Origin: Streptomyces sp. S.PNR 29
GTDB taxonomy: Bacteria > Actinomycetota > Actinomycetes > Streptomycetales > Streptomycetaceae
Length of the DNA stretch: 64,000 nucleotides
Direction: 5' to 3'
Assembly (NCBI RefSeq): GCF_030386795.1
Contig: NZ_JANUQM010000008.1
Span: 124,001-188,000, forward strand
Shown here: piece by piece, positions 41,852 to 50,219 of the stretch
How positions within the stretch are numbered: the stretch's first letter is position 1
How the letters are laid out: each line of letters opens with the position of its first letter
Translations under genes and position numbers: made by a program
The notes under the pieces: generated by a model
The model's database searches: none
Told to the model about the DNA's origin: nothing
What the model saw: only the letters and a program-made list of their open reading frames with translations

Positions 41852-43189
41852 TCAGGACGCGGGCAGACGCCTGAGCACTCCGTCCGGGTCGTACCGGCGC
41901 ATGGCAGCGGTCAGCCGCGGCCACTGCGGGCCGAAATGGGCGGCCCAGTCCTCGGCGGTGCGGGCGACGGCGCCGACCGGGTCGCCGGTTCCGCCCAGGG
42001 CGAGGGCCCGCTCGGATCGGGTGCGGTTGGCGGCGGCCGTCCGCTGGGCCCAGTCCGGATCGTTGTTGGGGCCGCAGGGGAAGAACGCGACCATGAACAC
42101 CACCGGTTCCCCCTCGGGCACCCGGAACAGGGGAGTGGTCAACCGCTCGGTGGAGAGGGGGTACACCTCGATCGTGCCCATGGCGCCCATGTCGCTCGGC
42201 GGGACTTCCGCCGTGAGTCGTTCGATGTACTCGGTGACGGCTCCCGGGGGCAGGAAGACGGCGAACCAGGGGTGCGCGTGAGGTGCGTCGGTGGTGACGC
42301 ACGAGAAGGTGTCTTCCGTGCCCAAGCGGTGGAGGAACTCCCGGTAGGTCATGTCGGTGATCCGCACTGTCCCGCGAGGGCGGTTCAGGAGGGCCAGCAG
42401 AGCCTCGTCGTCGGGGAGCCCGTGTGCGGGGTCGTACTCGACCGCCGCGTCGACGGCGTACAGCCAGCCACCGGGCCCCGGCGGGACCCATCCCTCCAGA
42501 TGGCCGAAGGCCCCGGTGCGCAGGAGTCGCCCCTGCTCGGTGACGAGGTCGTCCGCCGAGTCCAACGTCGCCTGGTACAGGCGGACCCGCGGCGGGGCGG
42601 GAATCAGCCGCAGGGTGACCTTGGTGACGACCCCGACCTGGCCGAGGCCGCCCAGCACCGCGTGGAACAGCTCGGGCTCACGGTCGCGAGAACAGATGTG
42701 TGTCCGGCCGTCCCCGGTGACCACTTCGAGCTCCAGCACCTGGTCGGTCTGCGCGCCATGGCGGTGCGAGGCACTGCCGAGGCCGGCGAACGAGAGGGTG
42801 CCGCCCACGGAGACACTCGGGAAGTCGGTGAGCACAGGGGGAGTCAGGCCGTGTTCCAGGGTCGCGTCCACCACGGCGGACCAGGGGACGCCCGCGTCCA
42901 CGGTGACCCGGTCCTCGCCCACTTCGTGGACGGTCGACAGGGCGGACATGTCGATCACGATGCCGTCGGCGACGAGGGCCCGGCCGTGCACCGACCGGCC
43001 GCGGCCGCGCACGGCGACGGGCAGGGAGCGGGCGGCGGCCAGCCGGAGCGCCTCGGCCACGTCCGGCGCGCCGGTAGGGCGTACCACGGCATACGGCGGC
43101 TGCGTCGGGGCGACCCTTCCGAAGTCGTCGGCCGCCGCGGCGGTGGACTCCTTGTCCGTCAGCAAGGTCACGCGGGGTTCTTCCGGCAT
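41852..43189 (-). CDS. FAD-linked oxidase (cytokinin dehydrogenase/berberine-bridge-like)
   Basis: 445 residues. PCMH-type FAD domain with VRGRGRSVHGRALVADG, SVSVGGTLSFAGLGSASHRH and ELFHAVLGGLGQVGVVTKVT; a C-terminal substrate domain follows. In cytokinin dehydrogenases the FAD-linking His lies in a GHS motif; here the motif reads GRS, so FAD may be bound without that link. GAAAGGAA precedes ATG 43189. The TetR operator at 43218-43232 lies 28 bases upstream. Likely oxidises a hydroxyl or amine of the substrate handled by the neighbouring oxygenase. Confidence 0.86.
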   Translation of the reverse strand: MPEEPRVTLLTDKESTAAAADDFGRVAPTQPPYAVVRPTGAPDVAEALRLAAARSLPVAVRGRGRSVHGRALVADGIVIDMSALSTVHEVGEDRVTVDAGVPWSAVVDATLEHGLTPPVLTDFPSVSVGGTLSFAGLGSASHRHGAQTDQVLELEVVTGDGRTHICSRDREPELFHAVLGGLGQVGVVTKVTLRLIPAPPRVRLYQATLDSADDLVTEQGRLLRTGAFGHLEGWVPPGPGGWLYAVDAAVEYDPAHGLPDDEALLALLNRPRGTVRITDMTYREFLHRLGTEDTFSCVTTDAPHAHPWFAVFLPPGAVTEYIERLTAEVPPSDMGAMGTIEVYPLSTERLTTPLFRVPEGEPVVFMVAFFPCGPNNDPDWAQRTAAANRTRSERALALGGTGDPVGAVARTAEDWAAHFGPQWPRLTAAMRRYDPDGVLRRLPAS

Positions 43190-43211
43190 GGCCGGGTTCC
43201 TTTCTGGAGCA

Positions 43212-43238
43212 GCGGGCGGTAACAGTGTTACCGCCCGC
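43212..43238. promoter_or_regulatory. TetR operator upstream of the FAD oxidase
   Basis: The core GGTAACAGTGTTACC (43218-43232) is extended by GCGGGC on the left and GCCCGC on the right, giving a perfect 27-bp palindrome. It sits between the TetR stop (43276) and the oxidase start (43189). Confidence 0.78.
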
Positions 43239-43275
43239 CCGTGGACAGAGGCGGGAGCCGGCGGCAAGCTCGCCG

Positions 43276-43902
43276 TCAGAAAACGCGGTCGGTCAAGTGC
43301 GCCCCGATCACCGTGTCGAGCAGGGCGGCATGCTGCCTCTCCGCGGCCTCGTGGGTCAGGTAGCCCGCGAGTTCGAGGCTGACCACCCCGTGCTGGGAGG
43401 CCCACAGCATGTGGGCCACCTCTTCCGGGTCGCTGTCCGCGGAGAACCGCCCGGACGTCACGCAGGCGGTCACGGCCCGGACCAGGATCTCGAAGACGGC
43501 ACGACTGTGTCCCCTGGCTTCCTCGCTCGGCACGAACCCGGGGATGGCCTGTTCGAACATCACCCGGTAGTAGTCGGGTACGGCGAGCGCGTTCTGCCGG
43601 TAGGCCACTCCCAGCGCGCGGAGGTGGGCGACCGGGTCGCCCTGAGCCGGAACGCGCAGCAGTCGCTGCCGGAACCGTTCGAAGCCGTCCGTGAACAACG
43701 CCTCCGCCAGGCCGTCCTTGCCGCCGAACATCGTGTACACGACCTTGGTGGTACAGCCCACGTCGCCGGCGATACGCCGCAGCGTCAGCGCCCCCGGTCC
43801 CTCCTCGACCAGGAGACGCCTGGCCGCCTCGAGGAACGCCCTGCGCAACGCGCCCTGCCCGCTGCGCAGGGCGCGCTGATACGCCGTCACCTCTGCGGCC
43901 AT
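43276..43902 (-). CDS. TetR-family repressor of the oxygenase-oxidase genes
   Basis: 208 residues. Helix-turn-helix at residues ~28-50 reads LTLRRIAGDVGCTTKVVYTM, then the typical FGGKDGLAEALF. The C-terminal domain has a TetR_C-like fold with YYRVMFEQAIPGF. ATG 43902 is the chosen start because operators lie immediately upstream. Three promoters in this stretch carry its presumed operator, including its own, so it likely represses itself and both enzyme genes until an aromatic or apocarotenoid ligand binds. Confidence 0.88.
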   Translation of the reverse strand: MAAEVTAYQRALRSGQGALRRAFLEAARRLLVEEGPGALTLRRIAGDVGCTTKVVYTMFGGKDGLAEALFTDGFERFRQRLLRVPAQGDPVAHLRALGVAYRQNALAVPDYYRVMFEQAIPGFVPSEEARGHSRAVFEILVRAVTACVTSGRFSADSDPEEVAHMLWASQHGVVSLELAGYLTHEAAERQHAALLDTVIGAHLTDRVF

Positions 43903-43919
43903 GCTGGTCCTCCGTCGGT

Positions 43920-43953
43920 GGTAACACTGTTTCCAGAATGCGACAGTGTTACC
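43920..43953. promoter_or_regulatory. Tandem TetR operators upstream of tetR
   Basis: GGTAACACTGTTTCC (43920-43934, one mismatch to the palindrome) and TGCGACAGTGTTACC (43939-43953, 12 of 15 matches) lie 19 bp apart. The outer halves GGTAACACTG and CAGTGTTACC also form a perfect 10-bp inverted repeat. They begin 18 bases before the tetR start. Confidence 0.7.
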
Positions 43954-44239
43954 TCCGCCGTCAAGGGAGCCGGTGACGAACCGGACGCCGGCGGCCCGGC
44001 CGCTCGGTGGACTGCGAGGGCTCGCCTGAGCCGGGTGAGCCACGGCCGGTCGACCAGGTGCCCTGTGGTGCCGGGCACGTGCAGGCGAGAGGCCTGACGC
44101 GAACGGCACCTCAAGGAGCCGGCACAGCGCCTGCCGCGGGCGCGCGGGCCACTTACCGGCCGAGCGGTCCTGCGCGCCGATCACGGGCGGATGTGGTCGT
44201 CGGCGGCACCGACGGTGGCCGGCCGCGCTGCCTCACCGG
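43954..44239. other. Region between tetR and the TsaC remnant
   Basis: About 290 bases without convincing coding bias; promoter sequences of tetR should lie at its left end. Nothing else recognised. Confidence 0.4.
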
Positions 44240-44499
44240 TCAGTCGGAAGAGACCGGCGGCCACCAGGCGAGCCGGAAGGCCGGCACGTCCTGGACCCAG
44301 TCGCCCAGCAGCTCGGCGCCACCGATGTGAACAATCAGAGGGTGGGAGGGCGGACGTCCCTTGACCCGGAAGATGCGGGCGACGCGGCGGGGTCCTCGGC
44401 GTTCGCGCCCAGTCCGTACACGGTTTCGGTCGGGAGGGCCACCAGGCCGCCGCCGCGCAGCACACGGGCCACGTTCTCGATGTCACTGGTTGTTGCCAT
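44240..44499 (-). pseudogene. Frameshifted and truncated TsaC/Sua5 (threonylcarbamoyl-AMP synthase) fragment
   Basis: From ATG 44499 the minus strand reads ATTSDIENVARVLRGGGLVA, LPTETVYGLGANAEDPAA, then after a frameshift near 44381-44393 continues VARIFRVKGRPPSHPLIVHI and ELLGDWVQDVPAF, ending at a stop where WPGPLTLVL should follow. This is the first ~85 residues of a YrdC/Sua5 domain. The essential cellular copy must be elsewhere. Confidence 0.72.
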
Positions 44500-45079
44500 C
44501 ACCTTGGCAATTCCTCCTACTCGCTCCGCGCTCTCACGTTCTGTGGTCGCACGACGAGCCTCTCGGGCGATGGCACCATGAGCTCGGCCGCACCAAAGCC
44601 GTCACGGCGGTGGTGGCGGCCGGCTTCAGCGCAGAGTCCACAGGTCCTACCCCGGCCGGCCGGTCATCGCCGGTGTCGTCTGCTGGGGGAACCGCGCCTC
44701 TGGTAGCCAACGAGCCGGCAGCGCCGATGTTGCGAGCATCCGGACCTCCGACTTGGCCGGGCCCCGCATCCGAGAAACTCCTGCATCCGCAGCGGACCAG
44801 GCGCGTTGACCAGCCCGAATTGCCCCTTCGGCAGAGTGCTGGCCGATCCCGTGCTCATCCGGCGTCAGTAAGGCCCAGGCGGTGTGCGCCGCTGGGGAAA
44901 GACATGGACGACTGGATCGGAGGTGGACGGCCGCTCACGCAACTGCAGGTTCTCCGGAGAGCCGGAAACGGACGGCGGTCGCCCGGAGTTCGGGTGGGAG
45001 CGGGCGCTGGACCTGATCGAGAGGCGTTAGCGACGTACGCTCCCCACTGGTACCCACCCCGAAGGCAGGAGCAGCAACG
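44500..45079. other. Region before the aldo-keto reductase, no gene seen
   Basis: 580 bases. Several open frames exist on both strands but none shows family similarity or a good start. The right end holds the AGGAG ribosome-binding site and presumably the promoter of the aldo-keto reductase. Possibly decayed coding sequence, like its neighbour. Confidence 0.4.
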
Positions 45080-46048
45080 ATGCAGTACGTGAAGCTCGGT
45101 TCGACGGGCCTGGACGTGTCGCGGATCTGTCTGGGATGCATGACCTACGGCCTCCCCGACCGCGGCGCGCACGAGTGGACCCTCGACGAGGAGGCCTCCC
45201 GCCCGCTGATCCGCCGGGCGCTGGAGGCGGGGATCACCTTCTTCGACACCGCCAACGTCTACTCCGACGGCACCAGCGAGGAGATCGTCGGCAGGGCGCT
45301 GCGCGACTTCGCCCGCCGCGACGAGGTCGTGCTGGCGACGAAGGTGCACGGCCGGATGAGGCCCGGCCCCAACGGCGGCGGCCTGTCCCGCAAGGCGATC
45401 ATGACCGAGATCGACCACAGCCTGAGCCGGCTCGGCACCGACTACGTCGACCTGTACCAGATCCACCGCTGGGATCCGCACACCCCCGTCGAGGAGACCA
45501 TGGAGGCCCTGCACGACCTGGTCAAGGCGGGCAAGGTGCGCTACATCGGGGCCAGTTCCATGTACGCCTGGCAGTTCTCCAAGGCCCAGTACACCGCACA
45601 GCTGCACGGCTGGACCAGGTTCGTGTCCATGCAGAACCACTACAACCTCCTCTACCGGGAGGAGGAGCGCGAGATGCTGCCCCTGTGCGCGGACCAGGGC
45701 GTCGGAGTGCTGCCCTGGAGTCCGCTCGCCCGCGGCCGGCTCACCCGGGACTGGGACACCGTCACCGGCCGCAGCACGAGCGACAACTTCGGCAGCCGTC
45801 TCTACCAGGAGGGCGACCGCACCATCGTGGAGGCGGTCACCCGCATCGCGGACGACCGCGGCGTCCCGCGCGCCCAGGTCGCCCTCGCCTGGCTGCTGCA
45901 CCAGGACACGGTGACGGCGCCGATCATCGGCGCCGCCAAGCCGCACCACATCGACGACGCGGTGGCCGCGGTCGAACTGGAGCTGAGCGACAAGGAGATC
46001 GAGCAGCTGGAGCAGCCCTACACCCCGCACCCGATCGCCGGTCACTGA
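45080..46048 (+). CDS. Aldo-keto reductase
   Basis: 322 residues, (beta/alpha)8 NADPH-dependent reductase. Catalytic Asp and Tyr in FFDTANVYSDG, Lys in LATKVHG and His in YQIHRWDP; the C-terminal nucleotide-binding region contains TAPIIGAAKPHHIDDAV. Length is normal. It is close to the general YajO/Tas-like group reducing aldehydes or ketones. The stop is 7 bases from the stop of the convergent PhyH gene. Confidence 0.9.
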   Translation: MQYVKLGSTGLDVSRICLGCMTYGLPDRGAHEWTLDEEASRPLIRRALEAGITFFDTANVYSDGTSEEIVGRALRDFARRDEVVLATKVHGRMRPGPNGGGLSRKAIMTEIDHSLSRLGTDYVDLYQIHRWDPHTPVEETMEALHDLVKAGKVRYIGASSMYAWQFSKAQYTAQLHGWTRFVSMQNHYNLLYREEEREMLPLCADQGVGVLPWSPLARGRLTRDWDTVTGRSTSDNFGSRLYQEGDRTIVEAVTRIADDRGVPRAQVALAWLLHQDTVTAPIIGAAKPHHIDDAVAAVELELSDKEIEQLEQPYTPHPIAGH

Positions 46049-46055
46049 ACCGGCG

Positions 46056-46886
46056 CTAGGTGTGCTGTCCGTGCGGCGCGAACTCCGTGCCGCACGGACC
46101 CGCGCCCTCGCTCTCCGGCAGCGCCACCCGATCGCCGCTCATCGTCAGCGTGCGGTAGTAGCCGCCGATGCGCTCGGTGGAGCGGCCCACGTAATGGCCG
46201 ATGAAGGAACGGCGGAACCGGTCGGCGGTGTGGTTGGGCTGCGAGCCGTGCACCAGACTGCCGTTGAAGAACAGGACGTCGCCCGGCTCCAGGTCCACCG
46301 GCACGGGCGTCAGACCGGGCGGCGGCGGTACGTATTCCCGTGCGAAGGACAGTTCCACATCCGCCTCCTCCGGGCAGAACAGCTCCATCCGGTGCGTGCC
46401 CGGCACCACCTCCAGGCCGCCGTTCTCCCGGTCGATCACGTCGCAGGCCACCCAGGCCGCCACGCACGTGCCCGGCTCCACCCGCAGATAGAAGTTGTCC
46501 TGGTGCAGCGCCTGCCCCCGGGCCCCCGGCGGCTTGAAGTAGAACATGCTCTGCGCGGCCAGGACCTCCTCACCCAGCAGCGTCTCCAGCACACTCCGCA
46601 GCCGCGCGTCCAGCAGCATGCTCCGCGCCAGGTCGTTGATCTCGTGCGGATGCATCACCCGCGGCCACGCCCGCAACGGGTCCGTACCGGGCCCGTCGGC
46701 ACGGGGCTCGAAGTGCCCGGGCACCGGTCCGGCCGCGCGCAGCGCCGCGAACTCGGCGCACAACCTGTCGATCTCCTCGTACCCGAACAGCCCCCGGACG
46801 ACCGTGAAGCCGTCCTCCTGGTACCGCCTCAGCTCCTCCTGAGACAGGATGGGAGCGCCGGCGGCGCCGATGTCCGTGACGGTCAT
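46056..46886 (-). CDS. Phytanoyl-CoA dioxygenase (PhyH) family protein
   Basis: 276 residues. Fe(II)/2-oxoglutarate-dependent fold: iron ligands H and D in LHQDNFYLRV, the distal His in SLVHGSQPNHT, and the 2-oxoglutarate-binding Arg in DRFRRSF. Such enzymes hydroxylate diverse small molecules, including compatible solutes and natural products. Divergent from an AraC-type regulator whose frame is broken, which may once have controlled it. Confidence 0.87.
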   Translation of the reverse strand: MTVTDIGAAGAPILSQEELRRYQEDGFTVVRGLFGYEEIDRLCAEFAALRAAGPVPGHFEPRADGPGTDPLRAWPRVMHPHEINDLARSMLLDARLRSVLETLLGEEVLAAQSMFYFKPPGARGQALHQDNFYLRVEPGTCVAAWVACDVIDRENGGLEVVPGTHRMELFCPEEADVELSFAREYVPPPPGLTPVPVDLEPGDVLFFNGSLVHGSQPNHTADRFRRSFIGHYVGRSTERIGGYYRTLTMSGDRVALPESEGAGPCGTEFAPHGQHT

Positions 46887-46949
46887 ACGTCCACTCCTCG
46901 GTCGGGTGTCCTCGGCCCGTCACGCTAGGCCACCGGCCAAAGGAGGGGG

Positions 46950-47965
46950 ATGCCCGTGTGTGCTGACGGATTGCCCAGGACTGCTGCGGCCGGTGATCCG
47001 GCCCCTCCGCCGGGCCTGGTGGTGGTCGGCCGCTACGACGAGGCTTCCGGCTACCGCGTCAGCCGGCCGCGCGGCGCGGACAGCTGGCTGTTCACCTGGA
47101 CCACGGGCGGCCATGGCCGGCTGCGCCAGGGCACGGCCGAGGTGCGCGCCGGGGCCGGAGACCTGGTGGTGCTCGGCCCGGGTGTCCCGCACGGCTACTC
47201 GGTCGAAGAGGGCGCACCGCACTGGCGGTTCTGGTGGGTGCACTGCCAGGCCCGGCCCACCTGGTCGCCGTGGCTGCGCCCGTACGACGCCGGGGACGGT
47301 ATGTACGTCGTCACCCCGGCCCCGGCCGCTGTGCACGGCCGTATCGAGGCGACGTTCCGCCGGATGCTGACCGACGCCCGCTGGACCGGGGCGGAGCGCC
47401 GCCCGCCACCGCCCCCGGGGACGACCGGGTGGCCGTCGCGCACGGCACCGCCGCCCGCGAACTCACCCTGTGCGCCGTGGAGGAGGTCCTGCTGCTCACC
47501 GCCGCCACCGCCCTGGCCCCGTCACCCCGGCCCGGTGCCGACGCCCGGGTGCGCCGGGCCCGGGCCCTGATCGACGCCGACCCCGGCGCCCCGCACACCG
47601 TCCGGTCGCTGGCCGAGACGGTGGCGCTCTCACCCTCCCGGTTCGCCCACCTGTTCACCCAGCAGCTCGGCCAGTCGCCGATGCGCGCGCTGCGCGAGGC
47701 GCGCCTGCGGCATGCCGCGCGGTTGCTGGAGGGCACCGACCTGCCCGTGGAGCGGGTCGCCGCCGCCTCGGGCTTCGCCAGTCCGTTCCACTTCAACCGC
47801 GTCTTCCGCGAGCGCTTCGGCACGCCGCCGGGCGCCTACCGGGCGGCCCTTCTATTGGTTGGACGAGAGCGCTCTCAATGCCGGTGCGGAGACCGGCGTC
47901 CCTGTGTGAGCTGCTGGGAGGGGAACGGTTCAATGGTTTCGGGGCGCGATGGGGGAGTGGAATGA
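46950..47965 (+). pseudogene. AraC-family regulator interrupted by a frameshift
   Basis: From ATG 46950 (AAAGGAGG upstream) the frame encodes an AraC sugar-binding-type cupin: DSWLFTWTTGGHGRLRQGTA, LVVLGPGVPHGY, HWRFWWVHCQARP. Around 47395-47425 coding continues in another frame, giving VRSLAETVALSPSRFAHLFT and VERVAAASGFASPFHFNRVF, an intact AraC DNA-binding domain. The change is consistent with loss of one base in a C5G4 run at 47412-47420. The tail beyond GTPPGAYRAA is not family-like, so the original stop may also be lost. Sequencing error is the alternative to a real mutation. Confidence 0.75.
47865..47876. promoter_or_regulatory. LacI-type palindrome GAGAGCGCTCTC
   Basis: Perfect 12-bp palindrome with the central GCGC that marks LacI/GalR operators, and close to the CebR box seen at 56804. 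It lies at the 3' end of the AraC region and about 390 bases before the next gene, an odd place for an active operator. Confidence 0.35.
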
Positions 47966-48263
47966 ATGTGCCGCGGCAATTACCGCTCCGATAGGGCGCT
48001 ATCCTTTAGGTCTCCCGATTGACGTTTTGTCAACAGCCTTGTCAGCGCACGCAATGCACAAAACTGTGAGATCCCTTGTTCCACCTCGCTGGCCTGTGCA
48101 AAGGTGTGCCTGCTTCCCGTGGCCCCGCGTGCTTCAAAAGAGCTGCCCAGGGTCCGTGTTCGGGAGGCCCAATCCCGCACGAATCGGATCCTGCCACCCC
48201 ATGGGCGGGGCCACATACCCCTTGGTATGGACTAATTGCGCATGTCCTTGGAGGAATGCAGCC

Positions 48264-50213
48264 GTGAATGACGCAGGCCTGCCGAATTCCCCCGCTTCAG
48301 CCCGCCGGTTCGACACGACCGACGAGCAACTGAGCGCCGAGCTCAGGAAGTGGACGGGGGCGACGCCCGCGCTCCAGCCGGTCGGCGAACTGCTGGACCG
48401 GCACTGGGAAGCGGCCTTCGCCTACGCGCGGCTGTGCACGGACGGTCCCCGTTCCGCCGGGATGCTCACCACCGCCGCGTTCACCCGGCTCTTCGGCGAA
48501 ACCCTGCGCCAGACCGGACCGACCTCCGCCTGGCGGCCCCAGCTGCTCGTCACCGTGCGCCGCATCGCCGCCGAATGGGACACCGACCGCCGACGCGAAC
48601 ACCTCCACCCCGAGCTGTGCTCCGAGGCGGGCGACGGGGAGCGTGTGGCGGCCCGCCTGCTGCCGACGCCGGACCGGCGTCTGCTGTCCGGTGCCTTCCA
48701 GCGGCTGCCGCAGTCCGCCCGCTGCCTGCTGTGGCACACTGAGGTCGAGGCCGAGCCGCTCGACGTCCCCGGCGCGCTGCTGGGCCTGGACGAGGAGGGC
48801 GCGCGCGTCGAACTGGGCCGGGCCCGCGAGCGGCTGCGCGAGGAGTGCCTCCAGCTTCACCGCGAACTCGCGCCCGAGCAGGAGTGCCGGCAGTACCTGC
48901 GGCTGCTGGACGTGACCTACCGGCGTGGCGGCATCGACCTCGACCCCGACCTGCGCGCCCACCTGGACCGGTGCAAGCACTGCCGGCACACCGCCGAGCA
49001 GCTCGACCGGTTCAACGACGGCCTCGGTCTCGCGCTGGCCGAAGCGGTGCTCGGCTGGGGCGCGCGGGCCTATGTGGAATCCAGAGCGGCGGGCGCCGAC
49101 GACCCGGCCGCGGCCGATGAGGCGGTGCCGCCCCACATCGCCGCGGCAGCAGCGGGGATGCCGTTCCACGACGCCCAGGCTGCGGGGATGCCGTTCGACG
49201 ACGCCCCGGAGGCGGCGGCCCCGTCCCAGGGTGCCGCGGCCCACTCGGCGGTGCCGCTCCCGCCCCTGGCCGGCGAGGCCTTCCCCACCGTGGCGCCCCG
49301 TCCCCGTACCGTCTCCCGGTCCGCGCAGAAGGCCGCCCGCCGGGCCCGTCGCCGGAACACGGCCGTGGCCGTCCTCACCGTCGGCGGGCTGATCGTCCTT
49401 CCGTTGGTCCTGTGGTCCACCAGCGGCTCCGGGGCAGGAACCCCTCCGGCCGACGGCGCCCCGTCCTCCGACACGCCCGAGAAGGGCACATCGACCTCCG
49501 ACCCGTCCTGGGCCGACAGCGGTGACGCCGCCAAGGGCGCCCTGACCGGACGGCTGCACAACGCCGATTCCGGGCTGTGTGTCGGCCTCGTCGGCAAGAA
49601 GGCGGTCGAGGGCGCGGAGACCGAGCTGGCCACCTGCTCCTCTGAGGCTGGCCAGCAGTGGACGTACGAGACCGACGGGCTGCTGCGCAGCGTCGCCGAC
49701 CCCGGCCTGTGCCTGGACTCCCACCTCGGTTACTCGGTGCGGCTCGCACCGTGCACGGGCGAGTCCGAGCAGGACACCAAGGACATCCGCTACGACTTCA
49801 CCCTCCAGGGCGCCCTGGTGCCGCGCTGGGACCAGGATCTGGCCCTGGCGCCCGCCGCGACCGACGGGGCGGGGGCGCTGGTCCTGAAGGCCCGCTCGGA
49901 CAGCGCCGCCCAGCGCTGGGTGATCGACACCTCCAAGACCGACCTTCAGATGGAGGTGGTCAACTGGGACGCCAAGAGCGGCCTGACGAAGTCCGTGTCC
50001 CCGACGCCGAGGCCGACTCCGCGGCCCTCGAAGACGTCCACGGCCACGCCGACGCCGTCCCCGACGCCGTCGACGCCCACGCCGACGGGCCCGAGCCCCA
50101 GCAGCGACCCCTGCTCCTCCTACGGCTACCACTGCTCGTGGGACGGTCGGTACGGCCGGCCCGGCTACGGCGACGGATATGGCTCCGGCCACGGCTATGG
50201 CGGGGGCCGCTGA
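48264..50213 (+). CDS. Membrane protein with sigma-like and zinc-finger cytosolic part and extracellular ricin-type lectin domain
   Basis: 649 residues. Residues ~35-205 look like sigma-factor regions 2 and 4: LSGAFQRLPQSARCLLWHTE then ARVELGRARERLREECLQLH. H233-x3-C237-x2-C240 in AHLDRCKHCRH matches the HxxxCxxC motif of zinc anti-sigma factors. A Pro/Ala linker with the repeat AAGMPF(H/D)DA, one helix (~366-386), then a ricin-type beta-trefoil (~405-570; QQWTYETDGLLRSVADPGLC) and a Ser/Thr/Pro then Gly/Tyr-rich tail. GGAGG supports GTG 48264. A paralogue lies at 60348. It may sense or bind polysaccharide outside and signal inside; function is inference. Confidence 0.82.
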   Translation: MNDAGLPNSPASARRFDTTDEQLSAELRKWTGATPALQPVGELLDRHWEAAFAYARLCTDGPRSAGMLTTAAFTRLFGETLRQTGPTSAWRPQLLVTVRRIAAEWDTDRRREHLHPELCSEAGDGERVAARLLPTPDRRLLSGAFQRLPQSARCLLWHTEVEAEPLDVPGALLGLDEEGARVELGRARERLREECLQLHRELAPEQECRQYLRLLDVTYRRGGIDLDPDLRAHLDRCKHCRHTAEQLDRFNDGLGLALAEAVLGWGARAYVESRAAGADDPAAADEAVPPHIAAAAAGMPFHDAQAAGMPFDDAPEAAAPSQGAAAHSAVPLPPLAGEAFPTVAPRPRTVSRSAQKAARRARRRNTAVAVLTVGGLIVLPLVLWSTSGSGAGTPPADGAPSSDTPEKGTSTSDPSWADSGDAAKGALTGRLHNADSGLCVGLVGKKAVEGAETELATCSSEAGQQWTYETDGLLRSVADPGLCLDSHLGYSVRLAPCTGESEQDTKDIRYDFTLQGALVPRWDQDLALAPAATDGAGALVLKARSDSAAQRWVIDTSKTDLQMEVVNWDAKSGLTKSVSPTPRPTPRPSKTSTATPTPSPTPSTPTPTGPSPSSDPCSSYGYHCSWDGRYGRPGYGDGYGSGHGYGGGR

Positions 50214-50219
50214 CGCTGG

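Noticed and set aside
44361-45092. Plus-strand open frame across the TsaC remnant to the aldo-keto reductase
   Set aside because: Pro/Arg/His-rich shadow composition with no start signal or domain; it reads antisense through the recognisable TsaC fragment.
48019-48033. TTGAC-N5-GTCAA palindrome upstream of the lectin-sensor gene
   Set aside because: Resembles a -35 or operator, but no -10 at suitable distance and no second copy upstream of the paralogue, so not called.
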